DNA of 64,000 nucleotides from Choricystis sp. odSpoLacu1 (taxonomy: Eukaryota > Chlorophyta > Trebouxiophyceae). The position numbers were made by a program, and so were the translations under genes. This document shows, piece by piece, positions 12,001 to 22,900 of the stretch (its first letter is position 1; each line of letters begins with the position of its first letter). The DNA lies in the NCBI GenBank assembly GCA_958009055.1, contig OY253651.1, positions 558,001 through 622,000 on the forward strand, in the 5' to 3' direction. The notes beneath the pieces are model-generated. The model was given only the letters and a program-made list of their open reading frames with translations. It made no database searches and was not told where the DNA came from.

Positions 12001-12816
12001 GGCGGCCGCGGTGCCCGGGGTAGTGACGTTCACGTTTGCTTTGGAGGTGGAGGGAAAACGAGTCGATGAAGACGGCCCAGCGCCGTGTGCGCCGCATCCG
12101 CCGGCGGCTGCTGCTGCGCCAGCCCCCGCGGCTGCGGCTGTCGCCCCCGCGCCCAGGGCCCCTACCGCGCCCCCCCTCAAGTCGAGGCTGGGCGGCCTCG
12201 CAAGCCCCACGCTCGGCGACGCGTCCAACCGGGTGGCCACCGTGGCCGCGGTCCCGCTGCCCGTGGCCAAGCGCCTCAAGCCAGCCGCCGCCACGGCGAC
12301 GCCTGGGGAGGCGGGCGGGCGTGGGCGTGGGGTGGGCGCTGCTGCTGGCCGCGGCCGCGGCGCGCGCGCGCCGCCGCGTCGGACGACGATGACGAAGACC
12401 CGGCGTCCGACACGGATTTCTCGTCCGAGGAGGAGGATGAGAGCGTGCCCAGCGAGAGCGAGGGCGGCGCGTCCAGCGGCAGCGATGTGGTGGACACAGA
12501 GAAGGAGGAGGGTGGCGACGACGAGAGCAGCGACGGCGCCGCGCCTGACGCCGCCCCCCTGCCCGCCATCGCGCCCGACACGGTGGCGTCGTCCGATGTG
12601 GAGGACAGCGATGGCGGTGGGACGGTGGCGCGCCCTCCGCCCGTGGTGACCGCTCCCCTGGCGCGCCCCCCGCCCGCTGCGACCGCGCCGCCCGAGCGCG
12701 CTGCGCCGTCGCCCCCCGCCCGCCCGCCACCCGCGGCCACGGCGCCCATGCAGTCGCCGGGAGACAGAGGCTTCTCCCCCATGTCGTTTGGCGGGGACGA
12801 TGACTTTGTGGACTGA
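9046..12816 (+). CDS. RAD54: RAD54, Snf2-family recombination translocase
   Basis: RAD54 works with RAD51 in homologous recombination, driving strand invasion and branch migration. Five exons: 9046-9124, 9218-9576, 9674-9991, 10087-11475 and 11564-12816. The four introns are 88-97 nt. The protein is about 1,131 residues after one frame correction. The acidic N-terminus leads into VDPMLTRWLRPHQREGVQF, typical of RAD54. The Walker A motif (ADDMGLGKT) is split by intron 3. Then follow motif II CDEAHRLKN, LSGTPLQNRL, the long RAD54-type lobe insertion, and RLDGST and AGGCGLNLVGA in lobe 2. RVWRDGQ and RLLATGTLDEKIWQR complete the core. The tail beyond residue about 800 is low-complexity and acidic. 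The frame breaks in the CG tract at about 12351-12378 and continues -1 into RAAASDDDDEDPASD. Removing one CG unit makes the exon sum divisible by three. The core is certain; the tail is less so. Confidence 0.93.
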
Positions 12817-13062
12817 CGTGGTTCTGTGTGTAGAGTTTTTTTTTTTTTTTTCGGGTGAGTGCGTTCGTTCGTGTCCCCCCCCTCTTCCCTCTGTTCTTTC
12901 GTTTCCAGGGTCGTGCTTTTCAATTTCAAGCCGTCTACGCCTTTCTACATCTGTTCCTCTCTCTCTCTCTAGAGTGGTGGCGGGGGCGCGGCGGGTGCCG
13001 CCGCCACCTGGCGGCGGCACCCGACTCGTGGGCGCCCGCGTCACCATGCACTCCATCTCCCA

Positions 13063-14169
13063 TCACTGCTGCTGCTGCGCCGCCGCGTCCACACTCTTGA
13101 GCGCTGACGCCCCCGCCAACAGAGCACGCACATCCGTCTGCGGCGGGAACGATTGCAGCAGCTTGACGTTGGCCGCAAAATCGCCCGCCAGCAGGGCGGC
13201 CCGCTGCGAGATGACCATCGCGGCACACACGCGCCGCAGCGCGGCCGCGCGGTCGCGTGCCGCCTCTGCTAATAACCCATCCCACAGTACGACGGCGTCG
13301 GGCAGGGCAAACTCTTGGGTGAGGAGGAGGGTGGTCCACCGAAACCCAAAGAAGGCGGGGTCGACGGCGTTTGTGTTGAAGAGGTGTGCTGCCACCCGCG
13401 GGTCTGCCGCGCGCAGCGTGGACGCCAGGGCAGCCAGAGCCGCGCGCACGCCGCCGGACGAGTCGTCTAGGGCGGCGCAAAAGTTGTCCCTGAAGTCGGC
13501 CATGAGGGCGACGAGGCACCAAAAGGCGTCGGCTTCGGGGGGGGAGTGAGGAGAGGGGGTGGCAGAGGCGTCGCCACCACACCGCTTACCACCGCCCCCC
13601 ACTTCCTCCTTGTCCGCGCTGGCAAACACATAATAAATGGGAGCCAACAACTCGTTCATGCCCTGCACGTAGGCGAGCGCCGGGTTTGTTTTGGCAAACA
13701 CCAGCAACACGCGCGCGAGCGCGTGCCTCACGCCCGCCCCCGCAAAAAAGGCGAGGTCGGGGTGCGTCCTCTCCACGTCGCGCGCGATTTGGGCCACCAA
13801 CTCTGCGTCCTTGGTGGTCGCCTGAAAGTGGGTGGCCCACGCAGAGTCGGGCGCGCTGGAGAGCGGGTGGTCGTCCTCTGTGGCCGCGTGCGCGGGTGCC
13901 GCCGCCGGCGCCGCAAAGTCGTCTACAAACTGGGCGTACTCGCCCCGCTTGGACGCCAGCACGCGCTCCCAGGCAGCGGTGTCGGCGGGCAGATAGCCCA
14001 GCAACAGTTTCCACGCGGCCGCGCGCGCGGACGGCGGGCTGTCGGGCAAGCCGCCCCGCGCCAGGGCCCGCAGGTTGGCCATGTCGATCGAGCCGGTGGC
14101 GGAGGCCAGGTCGGCCGCAAAGGCGGCGGCGCGGGCGGCATGGGAGGGGGGAGGGGGGGGCGTGTCCAT
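13063..14169 (-). CDS. TBC-domain Rab GTPase-activating protein
   Basis: A single exon of 368 residues encodes a TBC domain, the catalytic module that speeds GTP hydrolysis by Rab proteins in membrane traffic. Seen in order: RAAAWKLLLGYLP (the R-x3-W opening motif), IARDVERTHPDLAFF (I-x2-D-x2-R with the catalytic Arg finger), and YVQGMNELLAPIYYVF (Y-x-Q with the Gln finger). Further along are FWCLVALM, DPAFFGFRWTTLLLTQEF and LWDGLLAE. All catalytic residues are present, so it should be active. It resembles the small TBC1D13 type, with the domain filling the whole chain. An insertion of about 25 low-complexity residues (after FASADKEE) sits inside the domain. The chosen start MDTPPPPPS lies 7 nt downstream of a 20-nt C run. 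Poly-Gln ends the protein. Confidence 0.9.
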   Translation of the reverse strand: MDTPPPPPSHAARAAAFAADLASATGSIDMANLRALARGGLPDSPPSARAAAWKLLLGYLPADTAAWERVLASKRGEYAQFVDDFAAPAAAPAHAATEDDHPLSSAPDSAWATHFQATTKDAELVAQIARDVERTHPDLAFFAGAGVRHALARVLLVFAKTNPALAYVQGMNELLAPIYYVFASADKEEVGGGGKRCGGDASATPSPHSPPEADAFWCLVALMADFRDNFCAALDDSSGGVRAALAALASTLRAADPRVAAHLFNTNAVDPAFFGFRWTTLLLTQEFALPDAVVLWDGLLAEAARDRAAALRRVCAAMVISQRAALLAGDFAANVKLLQSFPPQTDVRALLAGASALKSVDAAAQQQQ

Positions 14170-14175
14170 TGGTGA

Positions 14176-14195
14176 GGGGGGGGGGGGGGGGGGGG
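14176..14195. repeat. 20-nt G homopolymer (C20 in the leader of the TBC gene)
   Basis: An uninterrupted run of 20 G on plus, so 20 C in the minus-strand leader, ends 6 nt before the TBC start codon. It could form a G-quadruplex or i-motif. The exact length in the assembly should be treated with caution. Confidence 0.9.
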
Positions 14196-14394
14196 CGGGT
14201 GCGATCGGGAGTGAGCGCTCTCTGTTGGTTGACCGCGGCGGTGTGGTGTGGTTGTGGCGCAATGCTTGGGTGTAGTGTCTGGGAGGTGCGCGACGGAGCG
14301 TGTGCGCCCCCCCACAGAAAAAAGACCGACCGACTCTGAAACGACTCTCTCGTCACTCGTCGTTTGTCGTTTTTTGAGCGAAACGCGCGTCCAA

Positions 14395-15502
14395 ATGCGC
14401 CCCATACTGCCCCGCCCCGTGTCCCTCCCACACGGCAGGCTGACGCATTGCAGGCCACGCGCTGCGTCAGGTGTGTGGAGGCGCGGGAAGTGAGGAGCCG
14501 TTTAGTTTCCCTGTCGTTTTTTCAACGCACGGTCGACCCTCAACCCTCCCTCCCCTCCCTTCCCACACAGCCTCCTTCGCCAACGCCGCCACGTACCTGA
14601 CCGACGTCGCCCGCGTGCCCCCACCCCCGTCCCTGGACGCCTTGATCGCCCTGCTGACGGAGGGAGGTGGTGGTGTGCGCCTCGACCCGACCGATCGGAG
14701 GGGGCTCCACCCCTACGTGATTCCACTGGCCGCCCTGCCGCCTGGCGACGCCACATCCACCACCACCATCATCGGCCTGCTGCGACGCCTGGGAGACGAC
14801 GCGGGGCGCGGCCTGGCGGTTGTTTCCTCATCGCGCGGCGGCGCGCGCTTGACGCTCGCCGCGCGGTCGCCCTCCGAGTTTGTTGCTGCTGCTGCCCTGG
14901 AAGCAGAAGCTTTGACTGCAGGCACGCCCCGCCCCAAAGCTGATGCCGCCCTGGTGAAAGCGGGCGTTTTAACTCCTGAACTAGCGGAAAGGCTGGTGGC
15001 GGCGCACACAGCACGCGGTGACGAGATGAGTGCCTTAATCTCTGCAGAGTGGTACATGCGCCGCGGCCACTTCCCCGGGTGGGGGCGGCCCTACGACTAT
15101 GCGGCGTCTGTGTTGACTGCTGCCGGGCGCCCGGAAGAGGCGAGGGACTGCGCGCGCGTCGCGCTGGCGCTGCCCGCGTGGTCGCTGCGCCGCCCTTTTG
15201 CTGAGGTGGCGGCAGACGCTGCCCTGGTGAATTGTGCCGGTCAGACGGGCGCCGCCCTGGCCGCCGCTGTACGGGCCGCCCTGGATGCGGCGGAGGCGGG
15301 GGCGGGGGGGCTGCCGCGCGTGACCAACCGGACCGACGCGCAGGCCGCGACCGACGCGGCAGCGGCGGCGTTGGACGATGCCGTCGCAGCGGAAGGAGAG
15401 GGAGGGAGGGTGGACTGGGGGGCGGCGGCGGTGGCGGCGGCGGACGCGCTGGAGGCGGGCGGGTTGGGGGGCGTCGCAGCGTTCGTGAGAGGAGCGGTCT
15501 GA
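14395..15502 (+). CDS. Conserved green-plant plastid protein of unknown function
   Basis: Two exons, 14395-14470 and 14571-15502, are joined by a 100-nt GT-AG intron in phase 1, giving 335 residues. The first exon encodes a basic, Ser/Arg-rich leader (MRPILPRPVSLPHGRL) that looks like a plastid transit peptide. The core has a conserved-looking block, RGDEMSALISAEWYMRRG followed by HFPGWGRPYDYAASVL and ARDCARVALALPAWSL. I have seen closely similar wording in land-plant plastid proteins, but I cannot name the family with confidence. The pattern of short helix pairs looks tetratricopeptide-like. There is no catalytic motif or membrane segment. The tail is alanine-rich. Splice sites and protein continuity are well supported; function is unknown. 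Confidence 0.75.
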
Positions 15503-15625
15503 GGAGACAGGGAGGAAAAAAAAAAATGGTGATTGTCAGTGTCGAGCCGCGATTGTTTTCTGAGGCGCCGAATCCTGTCTCCCCCCCGCGCGCGCGCGCC
15601 CTCGCCCACCCCAAGCCCACACCCC

Positions 15626-16354
15626 ATGGACGGCGCAGGTGAGGTCCACACCCCGCACTGTGTTTGCGACGGCTGCGCCCCCCGGAGACGCGCGCCCCGT
15701 TTCCTTTTCACTCCCCCCACCCCCCCACCCCCCAACCCCAACCCAGACGGCCCTGCCCGCCGCTCCGGCCGCGCCCGCGTCGTCAGTCAGCGTGTGGCAG
15801 TGGTGACCGCTGACGCGCTGGCGGCCGCGACTGCGGCTCGGCTGGCGGCACTCGAAGCCGACGACGGCGGCGACGCGGCCGCCGCGGCAGCGGAAGGCGT
15901 TGCCTCCGACGACGACGAGTTTGTGCCCGACGACGCCGACTTTGGGGACGACGATTCCGATGCCGAGGATGGAGGGCGGCCGACCAAGAAAGCGCGCGCG
16001 CCGGCCGGTCCGCGGCCCCTCGTCCCGGGCGCCCCCCTGCCCCGCTCCCGCCTGGGCCGCGGCGGGGGCGGCCGCGCAGGTGGCGCCACCAAGACACGCG
16101 CCGCCAGGGCTGAGAAGCGGGGGCCCAAACCACTGGCCGACATTTTGGAGGAGGACGGGTTGACGCGAGGCTGCGTCCCACCCCCCCACTGGGTGTCTGC
16201 GTCCCTGGGCCCGGCCCCCACCCCCCCGCGCTGGTGGTGCTCCATGTGCGGCCTGCCCGCCAAGTACACGTGCCCCAGGTGCCGGTCGCGGACGTGCGGG
16301 CGGCGTTGCGGCGCGGCGCACGCCGAGACGCGGTGCTTAAAGTTTGTGAGTTGA
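15626..16354 (+). CDS. SWC6: SWC6/VPS71/ZNHIT1-like HIT zinc-finger subunit of SWR1
   Basis: This subunit of the SWR1 chromatin remodeller helps exchange H2A for H2A.Z in nucleosomes. The first coding exon is only 13 nt (15626-15638); the second is 15747-16354, giving 206 residues. The C-terminus carries the HIT zinc finger. WWCSMCGLPAKYTCPRC supplies the first Cys pairs, then RTCGRRCGAAHAETRC completes the ligands, ending CLKFVS. The ETRCLK ending is characteristic of ZNHIT1/SWC6. The middle is acidic (DDDEFVPDDADFGDDDSD), then basic and Gly-rich, as expected of a nuclear scaffold subunit. The intron has a GTGAGG donor and a pyrimidine-rich tract ending CCCAG. Losing the small exon would remove the only in-frame ATG, so the splice is needed. 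Confidence 0.88.
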   Translation: MDGAGEVHTPHCVCDGCAPRRRAPRFLFTPPTPPPPNPNPDGPARRSGRARVVSQRVAVVTADALAAATAARLAALEADDGGDAAAAAAEGVASDDDEFVPDDADFGDDDSDAEDGGRPTKKARAPAGPRPLVPGAPLPRSRLGRGGGGRAGGATKTRAARAEKRGPKPLADILEEDGLTRGCVPPPHWVSASLGPAPTPPRWWCSMCGLPAKYTCPRCRSRTCGRRCGAAHAETRCLKFVS

Positions 16355-16537
16355 AAAGTTTTGTTTTGTTTTGTCACTGTTTTCTGGATGTTACCCAGCA
16401 CTGTAGGAAAGCGCATGTTTTTGCCCCATGAAAGCAGGGGAGAGAGAGAGAAAGAGAAAGAAAGGAAGGCACACAAAACGCTCACACAGCTACAGAAAAA
16501 ACAAGACGCCCCCCACTCCCACCCCCCCACCAACAAT

Positions 16538-17856
16538 TCACGCCGCCATAGTGAAGTCATACTCGATGGTGGGGATGACGGACGCAATGAACTTGAGGAA
16601 GGTGATGAGGTAGCGGTCGACCGACGCGGCATCGACGCGCGCGCTGCCGTCGCCACCACCACCACTCGCCGCCACGTCGGCCAGTTTCTTCATGACGGCG
16701 GCATGCCTGCACGGGTGGATGGACGCCGCCCTCCCGCTTCCGTGCGGCCAGGCATCCACGGTGACCGTCTTGCGCGCGTGCTCCTCGGACACGTCATCAA
16801 GCACCGCCGCGGGGGGCAACGGAAGACGTGCCTCATCATACCCACTCAACCAGAAGCGGGGCACCTGGTAGTATTTGTCGTACGTGATCTTGAGATCGTA
16901 CGTGCGGGTGGCGACCAGGGCGGAGGAGGAGGAGGGGGGGAGGGTGGCTGCGTCGTTTGTCTCCGCCCAATCGTCCGGCCCCACGATTTGCAGGTCGTCC
17001 AGCCCCGGCAAATCATCGTCATCCTCAGCAGCAGCAGCAGCAGCAGGAGCCTCTGGTGCGACCGGCTCGGGCGGCGCACCCTCCTCCTCCTCGTCCAGCA
17101 GGGGCGCCGCGTCGCCGCGGGTCGCCGCGTCGGGGGGGGGCGCCACCCAGCCTGCATCATCGTCCCCATCCTCCAGCATGGCGTCCGTGGTGGCGGCTTC
17201 ACCGTAGGCTTCGACTGCGGCGGCGCGGCGGCGGGAGGGGACTGTGGAGTGGGGTGGGGGTGGGGGTGGGGGAGTGAAAAAGGCTCGTCCACCAAACATC
17301 AAAAAGCCATCATCTCTCTCTCACCTCTCTCTCACCATTGCGCGTGATGAGGTACTGTTTGTCTTTGGGCAGGTAGGGGCGCGCTTTGGCGGGGTCGCCG
17401 CCCTCCCTGTGTGTGGGTGAGTGGCCAGGTGAGAGAGAGAGCGCGGGGGCACTCGCTTCCCTCCGTTTCCTCTGCGCCCCACACACAAACCACTCACCAC
17501 GCCCACGTCGGGCACGCCCGCACCAGAAATTCGCCCGCCACCACAAACTCGGCGGGGGAGAGGACCTGTGGGGGAGGGGGGGTAAGAGAGAAGGTGAGTG
17601 AATGCCCTTGCGCATCGGGGTGTCTTTGCCATTCGCCGCACGCCCCCTCTTCAGCCGTCCCCCGACACAGACGCGTGGCCATCCGACACAGTCCGAGGTG
17701 GGCCGAGGGGCAGGCGGCGGCGGGCGGCGACACACACACTCTCTTTGTCCTGTTCCTCACCCCTCGCTCCGCAAACGCGCTCTCCGTGCGCACGGGCAGC
17801 ACCGCCTCCGCCGCCCCCTTGAACGCGGTGTGCAGCGCGTGGCGCATGCCGTCCAT
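16538..17856 (-). CDS. ATG3: ATG3, E2-like enzyme of ATG8 lipidation
   Basis: ATG3 takes ATG8 from ATG7 and passes it to phosphatidylethanolamine during autophagosome growth. Four exons: 17761-17856, 17498-17565, 17336-17406 and 16538-17241, giving 312 residues. Exon order follows the family. An amphipathic N-terminal helix (MDGMRHALHTAFKGAAEAV) is followed by VLSPAEFVVAGEFLV, then CPTWAW and KDKQYLITRN. Next come a long acidic linker (residues about 85-165) and the E2 core RTYDLKITYDKYYQVPRFW. The catalytic Cys is in SIHPCRH, after EEHARKTVT. The C-terminus VIPTIEYDFTM is nearly invariant in ATG3. All introns are 94-195 nt with GTGAG donors. The linker is richer in Ala and Asp than usual but the core has no missing residue. 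Confidence 0.93.
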
Positions 17857-17958
17857 GGTGTGGTGGGGTTGAGTTGCGTGGGTGAAGCGGAGAGAGAGAA
17901 ATGAAAACAAGAAGTGTGAAAAAAACTACAGACGAAAACCAAAAACAAACCCTCCCCT

Positions 17959-19755
17959 TCACACCACCACCTCTGCCGCCTCAGCCACCGCGTCCACGGG
18001 CACCGCAGCTAACGCAGCGACATCTCCTCCCAACGCGGCCAGCCCCGCCTCCCACACGGCGTCCGCGGAGGGGGCGGCGCCACCGCTCGCGCCGAGCGCG
18101 GCGCGCGCGACGTCCCCCGGGGGCAGCGCCGCCACCACCCACGCCCCGTCCGCGATTTCGGCCGTCAGCTGGCGTCGCCCCCAGGCTGCAGCGCCCGCGT
18201 ACAGGCGCACGCCGCGGGGGTCGGCGGCCGCGACGGCGGCCGAGACGTCGCCTGCAACAAAGGCGAGGGGGGGGGGGGCGCGGCGAGTCGGTGGCGTGGC
18301 GGCGGCGGCGGCGGCGGCCACCACCACCGCGCGCTTCGCCGCTCGGGGGCCGGGGGCGGGGTGCAGGCACGGGCGCGCCTCCCGCGGCCGCGCAAGCGTG
18401 AATCGCTGTGACCGCTGGCACCGGCCCCCCCCAGTGCAGTGGGGCGGGGTGCAGGGCTGGCGGCAGGGCGGGGGTGGTGGCGCCGCCATCATCATCTTCG
18501 GCGCCTGGGTCGTCCTCCGCCTCCGCCTCCGCCTCCGCGTGGGACGCGGAGGGCGGCGCGCGGCGCGCGGCCGCGCGGCGCGGCTCCCGCGCAGCCGCGT
18601 CCGCCGCTGCGCCGACCGCCCTCAAGTCCAGGGCGACAGGGGACATGCTGCTGCTGCTTTCATTGCCCCCCCCCCGCTCCAGCAGGGACGCCCAGGGGGG
18701 TGGGCCCCCCTCGAACGCTTCCTCCTCGCCGTCATCTCCCGACCCGCCCTCGCCCTCCCCCACGACCGCCACCACCATGGCGTACGCGCCGTCGCCGTCG
18801 CCACCACCACCGGCGCCGGATAGGGGCAGGGACACGACGCGGACGCGGGGAGGGGGGGCGCCTGCAGACGCAGCGCCGCGCGCGGCCGCGCCCGCTGCCG
18901 CGAGGCGTGCTGCAGCCTGCAGCATCATGCCGCCCGCTGCAGCCGCCGCCAGGGTGGCCCCCGTCTCGCCCGCCAGGGAGTGGGCGTCGCCCAGGACGAT
19001 GCCGCGGGGGCCGGCGCGGGCGGCGGGGCATCCGCCCGCGGCGGACCGTCCGCGCGCGGCGCCCCCGCGCGGCGCGTCCAGCAACAGCACCGCCGTCCTC
19101 GCAAAGGGGGCGTCCAGCATGGGGTGGGCCAGCAGCACGGTGCCGGCGGCGGGCGTGGCCAGCAGGCGGGCGCCGGGGGCGGGGGGCGGGGGGCGGGGCG
19201 GGCGGGTATCAAGGGCGTGCCTCCGCGCGATCGCGGCCACGCCCGACAGGTACCGGAACGCGGCAAAGCCGGCGTCCACGGCATCGGGCTGGCTCACGCT
19301 GCCGCTGCCCCGCCGCCCCCGGCGCGGCGGGCGCGGCCGCAGGGCAGACCGCACGGCCGCGGTCGCGCTCGCACCAGCGCTGCGCGAGGGCAGGTAGAAG
19401 CTGCCCCACCCCAGAAACGCGCGCAGGGGGGACGCCGCGGACGGCGGCAGGGCCGGGTGGGCGGTCAGCAGGGCGCGGGCGGACGGGGAGGCGTCGAAGA
19501 AGGAGGCTCTGGAGGAGGAGGGTCGGGGAAAAGAGGGTCGGGAGGCGCCGTGTTTCTTTTTCCTATCGGGGTGCCGCGCACGCCCCTCCTCCCCTCCCTC
19601 CCACACCACGGGTGGTGCGAGCAAAGAAGCGTTCCAACCCCAGCCTCCACCCCCACCACCCAGCAGACTCACTCTCGCAGCAGCCTGCGCGCGAGCGCCC
19701 GCGTCACGGCGTCGAGCGCGGTGGGCGCGGCGCGCGCCACGACACGGCGCGGCAT
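17959..19755 (-). CDS. AlgH/UPF0301 (DUF179) family protein
   Basis: Two exons, 19673-19755 and 17959-19508, give about 543 residues after one frame correction. The exon 1 sequence MPRRVVARAAPTALD suggests an organelle presequence. The UPF0301 core is seen in pieces. GTVLLAHPMLDAPFARTAVLLL matches the family opening in which a stretch like LLVAHP precedes FxRTVVLL. GGPV follows after long low-complexity insertions. GVRLYAGAAAWGRRQLTAEI and GAWVVAALP match the conserved YAGWxxGQLxxE and W-x-V segments. Function of the family is unclear; bacterial AlgH is linked to gene regulation and plants have plastid homologues. The frame breaks between GGPV and LAFVAGDV, most simply in the 12-nt G/C run at 18267-18278. 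Deleting 1 nt there makes the CDS divisible by three. The insertions make the protein much longer than the bacterial form. Confidence 0.75.
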
Positions 19756-19901
19756 GGCGGGAGCGCCGAGAGAGATAGACCCCGTGCCGCCTGGTGGTGC
19801 AAACGCGGGCGGCGAGAGAGGGTGTGTACGAGAAAAAAGGAGCGCGAAAAGTGATTGGTAAACGAAACGAAAAACACACAAACAAAAAACACTGACCAGA
19901 A

Positions 19902-22900
19902 TCACCCCACCGTCTCCAGGCTCAACGACTCCAGCAGGTGCCTCAACTCCCGCCTGTCGCGGCACCAGTCAGCGAAAGAAGGAGGGGCGTCGCCACCAGT
20001 GCCTCCACTGCGCGCGCACCCGTCCGCCCGGTACGCAAAAAAGGCGACCAAGAAGAAGTAGCGCGTCAGGTAGTGCAGGCCCAGCCTGCGGGCGGCGGCG
20101 GCCGCGCCGGGAGCGCGGGAAGGGGGGGCGCCGTCGGCGGGCGGTGGACCACCGTCGCTGCTCACGCCCCCACCCTCAGCCGCCAGCTTGCACCGCACCA
20201 CGTCGTCCCGCAGGTCGCCCAGGGTGCGGCCGCAGGCGTCGACAGCGGCATCCGCAGCAGCTTTGGCGGCCCGGCCGCGGGGCAGGGCGCGCACGAGGTG
20301 GAGAATGGAACGGAAGTTGAACGCGGCGGCGGCCGCGTCGCCGCCGCCGCCCGCTCTCCAGCGCGGCGTCGCGCTCCCCGACCCCGCGCCACTGGGCGGC
20401 CAGGGGGACGACGTGCCGGACAAAACGCCTCCCCAGCCCAGGCGCAGGGGGGAGAGAGGGGGCCACGCGGTGGCGGTGGCGCGCCCCGCCGCCGCGCTGG
20501 CCAACCACCCGCCCCCCGCGGCAGGAGACGACCCAAACTCTGGTGTGTCTGCGCCAGAGCTGGCGTCCGTCCACCCTCCCCCTCCCCGCGCCAGGGGGAC
20601 GGGAGCCCGCGCCCCCGCCAGCACGACGGCGGCGAAGCGGGCGGAGGAGCCGGTGGCGGTGCGCGCGATCACGAGGTGGACGACAGACGGAGCGTCGTCG
20701 TTGTCGTCGTCGTCGTCGTTGTGGCCACCACCATCGCCACCACCACTCCTCGCCCTCCCCTCCGCCGCCGCTTGCGCGGCCAGCGCGTCCACGTCGACCG
20801 CTTGAGGCGTGCGGTCGCGGGACAGGGGGACGCGGGCGTAGGACAGGCGGTAGCCCGCCTCGGCCAGCGCGGCCGCGACGGCGCGCGGCGTTGCGAGGCC
20901 GCGCCGCGCGCCCGACCGAGGCGACGCGGCGGCGTCGTCGCCGCCGCGACCCGCCACTCTGACAAAGGCGGGCGTCACCGCGCCCGCGGTGTGGGGGTCG
21001 CCGCCCACGAGGACGGTGGTGTCCAGTTGAACGGTCACGTCTTCAGTAGTCGTGGTGGTGGTGGTGGTGGGAGGGGTGGTGGTCGAGAGCGGGGGCGCGG
21101 TCTGCGCGCCGCCCGCTGTGCTGCCACCACCACCGCCCACTCCATCCTCGCCTCCCACCACCACCCCAGCATTCTCCACCGCCTCCACATGCACCAGCAG
21201 GCGCCCCCCGCACGCGCCCGCCTCCGCTGCCGCGTCCTCAGCCAGCCGCCGCTCCAACTCTTCCAGCCTCGCAGATCGCACGCCGGCATGGTGCAGGGCG
21301 GCGGCGGGGCGGGCCACGTCACGCCGGGTGTAGGGAGTGCCGCCCGCGTAGAGGGTGAGTTCTTCCCGGGTGTCTGTGACAACGGCTGTCGCGGTCCCCC
21401 CCGGCCCACACCCCAGCGCATCCAGCACAGCGGTCAGATCAGCCACGGAGGGAGACCCCAGGGTGTGCACAGGGGCTGAGTCGGCGGAGCGCAGGTCCAG
21501 GGAGGCGGGCAGGGAGGCGAGGGCGGGGGCGCGCGCGGCGGTCGCGGCGGCAGCGGCAGACGCGCGCCGCGCGCGGGCAGCCTTCAGAATCGACCCCCGA
21601 GTCAGAGTGCCGCCACACCGGCACGCCAGCACGGCGGCCGCGTCGGCCACGGTGGCGACGCCCGGCGGGGAGGCGCCCGGCGCGCGCGCAGGGGGCGGCG
21701 GCAGCGCGGCCAGGGGGGCGGGCGGGCGCGGCACGGGGGTCAGGGCGGCCGCCGGGTTGGCGCGGATGGCGTCCAGGGCGGCGGTGACGTCGGGGCGGGC
21801 CGCCAGCCAGGCGGCAAAGGTGACGAGGGGGCGGGGGTTGGCAGAGGCGGAGTCGTTGCCGTCACCACCATGCACACCCCCACCACCGCACTCGCCCCTC
21901 AAATACGCCGCCAGTGCGATCAGCAGGCAGTACCGCTCCAGGTAGGTCGCCCCCCGCGTGAAGGCGGCGTGGCGGGCGTGCAGTTCGGGCCTGTAGAAGC
22001 GGAAGGTGCGGCGCGGTTTGCGGTAGCGCGCGATCGCGCGGCGCAGCGACACGACCGCCCCCGCGCGGTCCACCTCTGCGTCCGCCACCGCCTTCGCGGC
22101 GTCGCCATCGTCCAGCAGGCGGGTGAGGCGTGCCACGCCTTCATAATCGCCGTCCGCCAGGGCGGCGGCTTCGGCGGGGGGGGGGGCCGGCCGGCGCGTC
22201 GTCCGCGTCGGCGTCGGGGGGGACCGCCACGCCACCCCAGTCGCCGCCGCCCCTGTCCGACTCGCCGTCCGCGCCCCACACGCCGCTGCCGCCCGACCGA
22301 GCCAGGCTGGTGGTGGATGGTGGTTCAGCCAGGGTGAGGGACGCCAGGGCCGGCAGGGGCGGCTCCCCCCCGATCGCCCAGCCGCGGGGGGAGCGTCCGT
22401 CCGACGCGGCGCCGTCGCGGGGGGAGGCCAGGTCGCTCCACGACGCCTCGTGAGGGGGCAGGGCCAGGCCAGGCAGAGCACGAGCACAGCTGGTGCCGGA
22501 GGAGGCGGGCGGGCGGGGCGGCAGGGGCGGGGGCGGGGGCGGCGTGGCCAGGCCAGACGGGCGCGGCGGCGACTGCGGCGACACGCCACCGTGCAGCGCG
22601 CGCCGCGCCAGGCACGCCACCACCATGCCCGTCGTCGTCCTCCCCCCCCCCCATCTGGCACGTGATGACGACGGGGGCGGTGGGACCCGCGTCCGCCATG
22701 GCGGCAATCAGAGCGTCGACCGCGGCGGCGCGGGGCGCGCCGCCGTCGGTCAACGGAAGGCGCACATACCGCAGCGTCACCCCCCGCCCCCGCCACCGCG
22801 GCGGCCGCCTCTTCATACACTTCGCGCGGGGTGGAGACGTCGGAGGTGCCTGTCACAGGCTCCCACGTGTCCCGCACGCGGCCGACGGCTCTGTCCCCGC

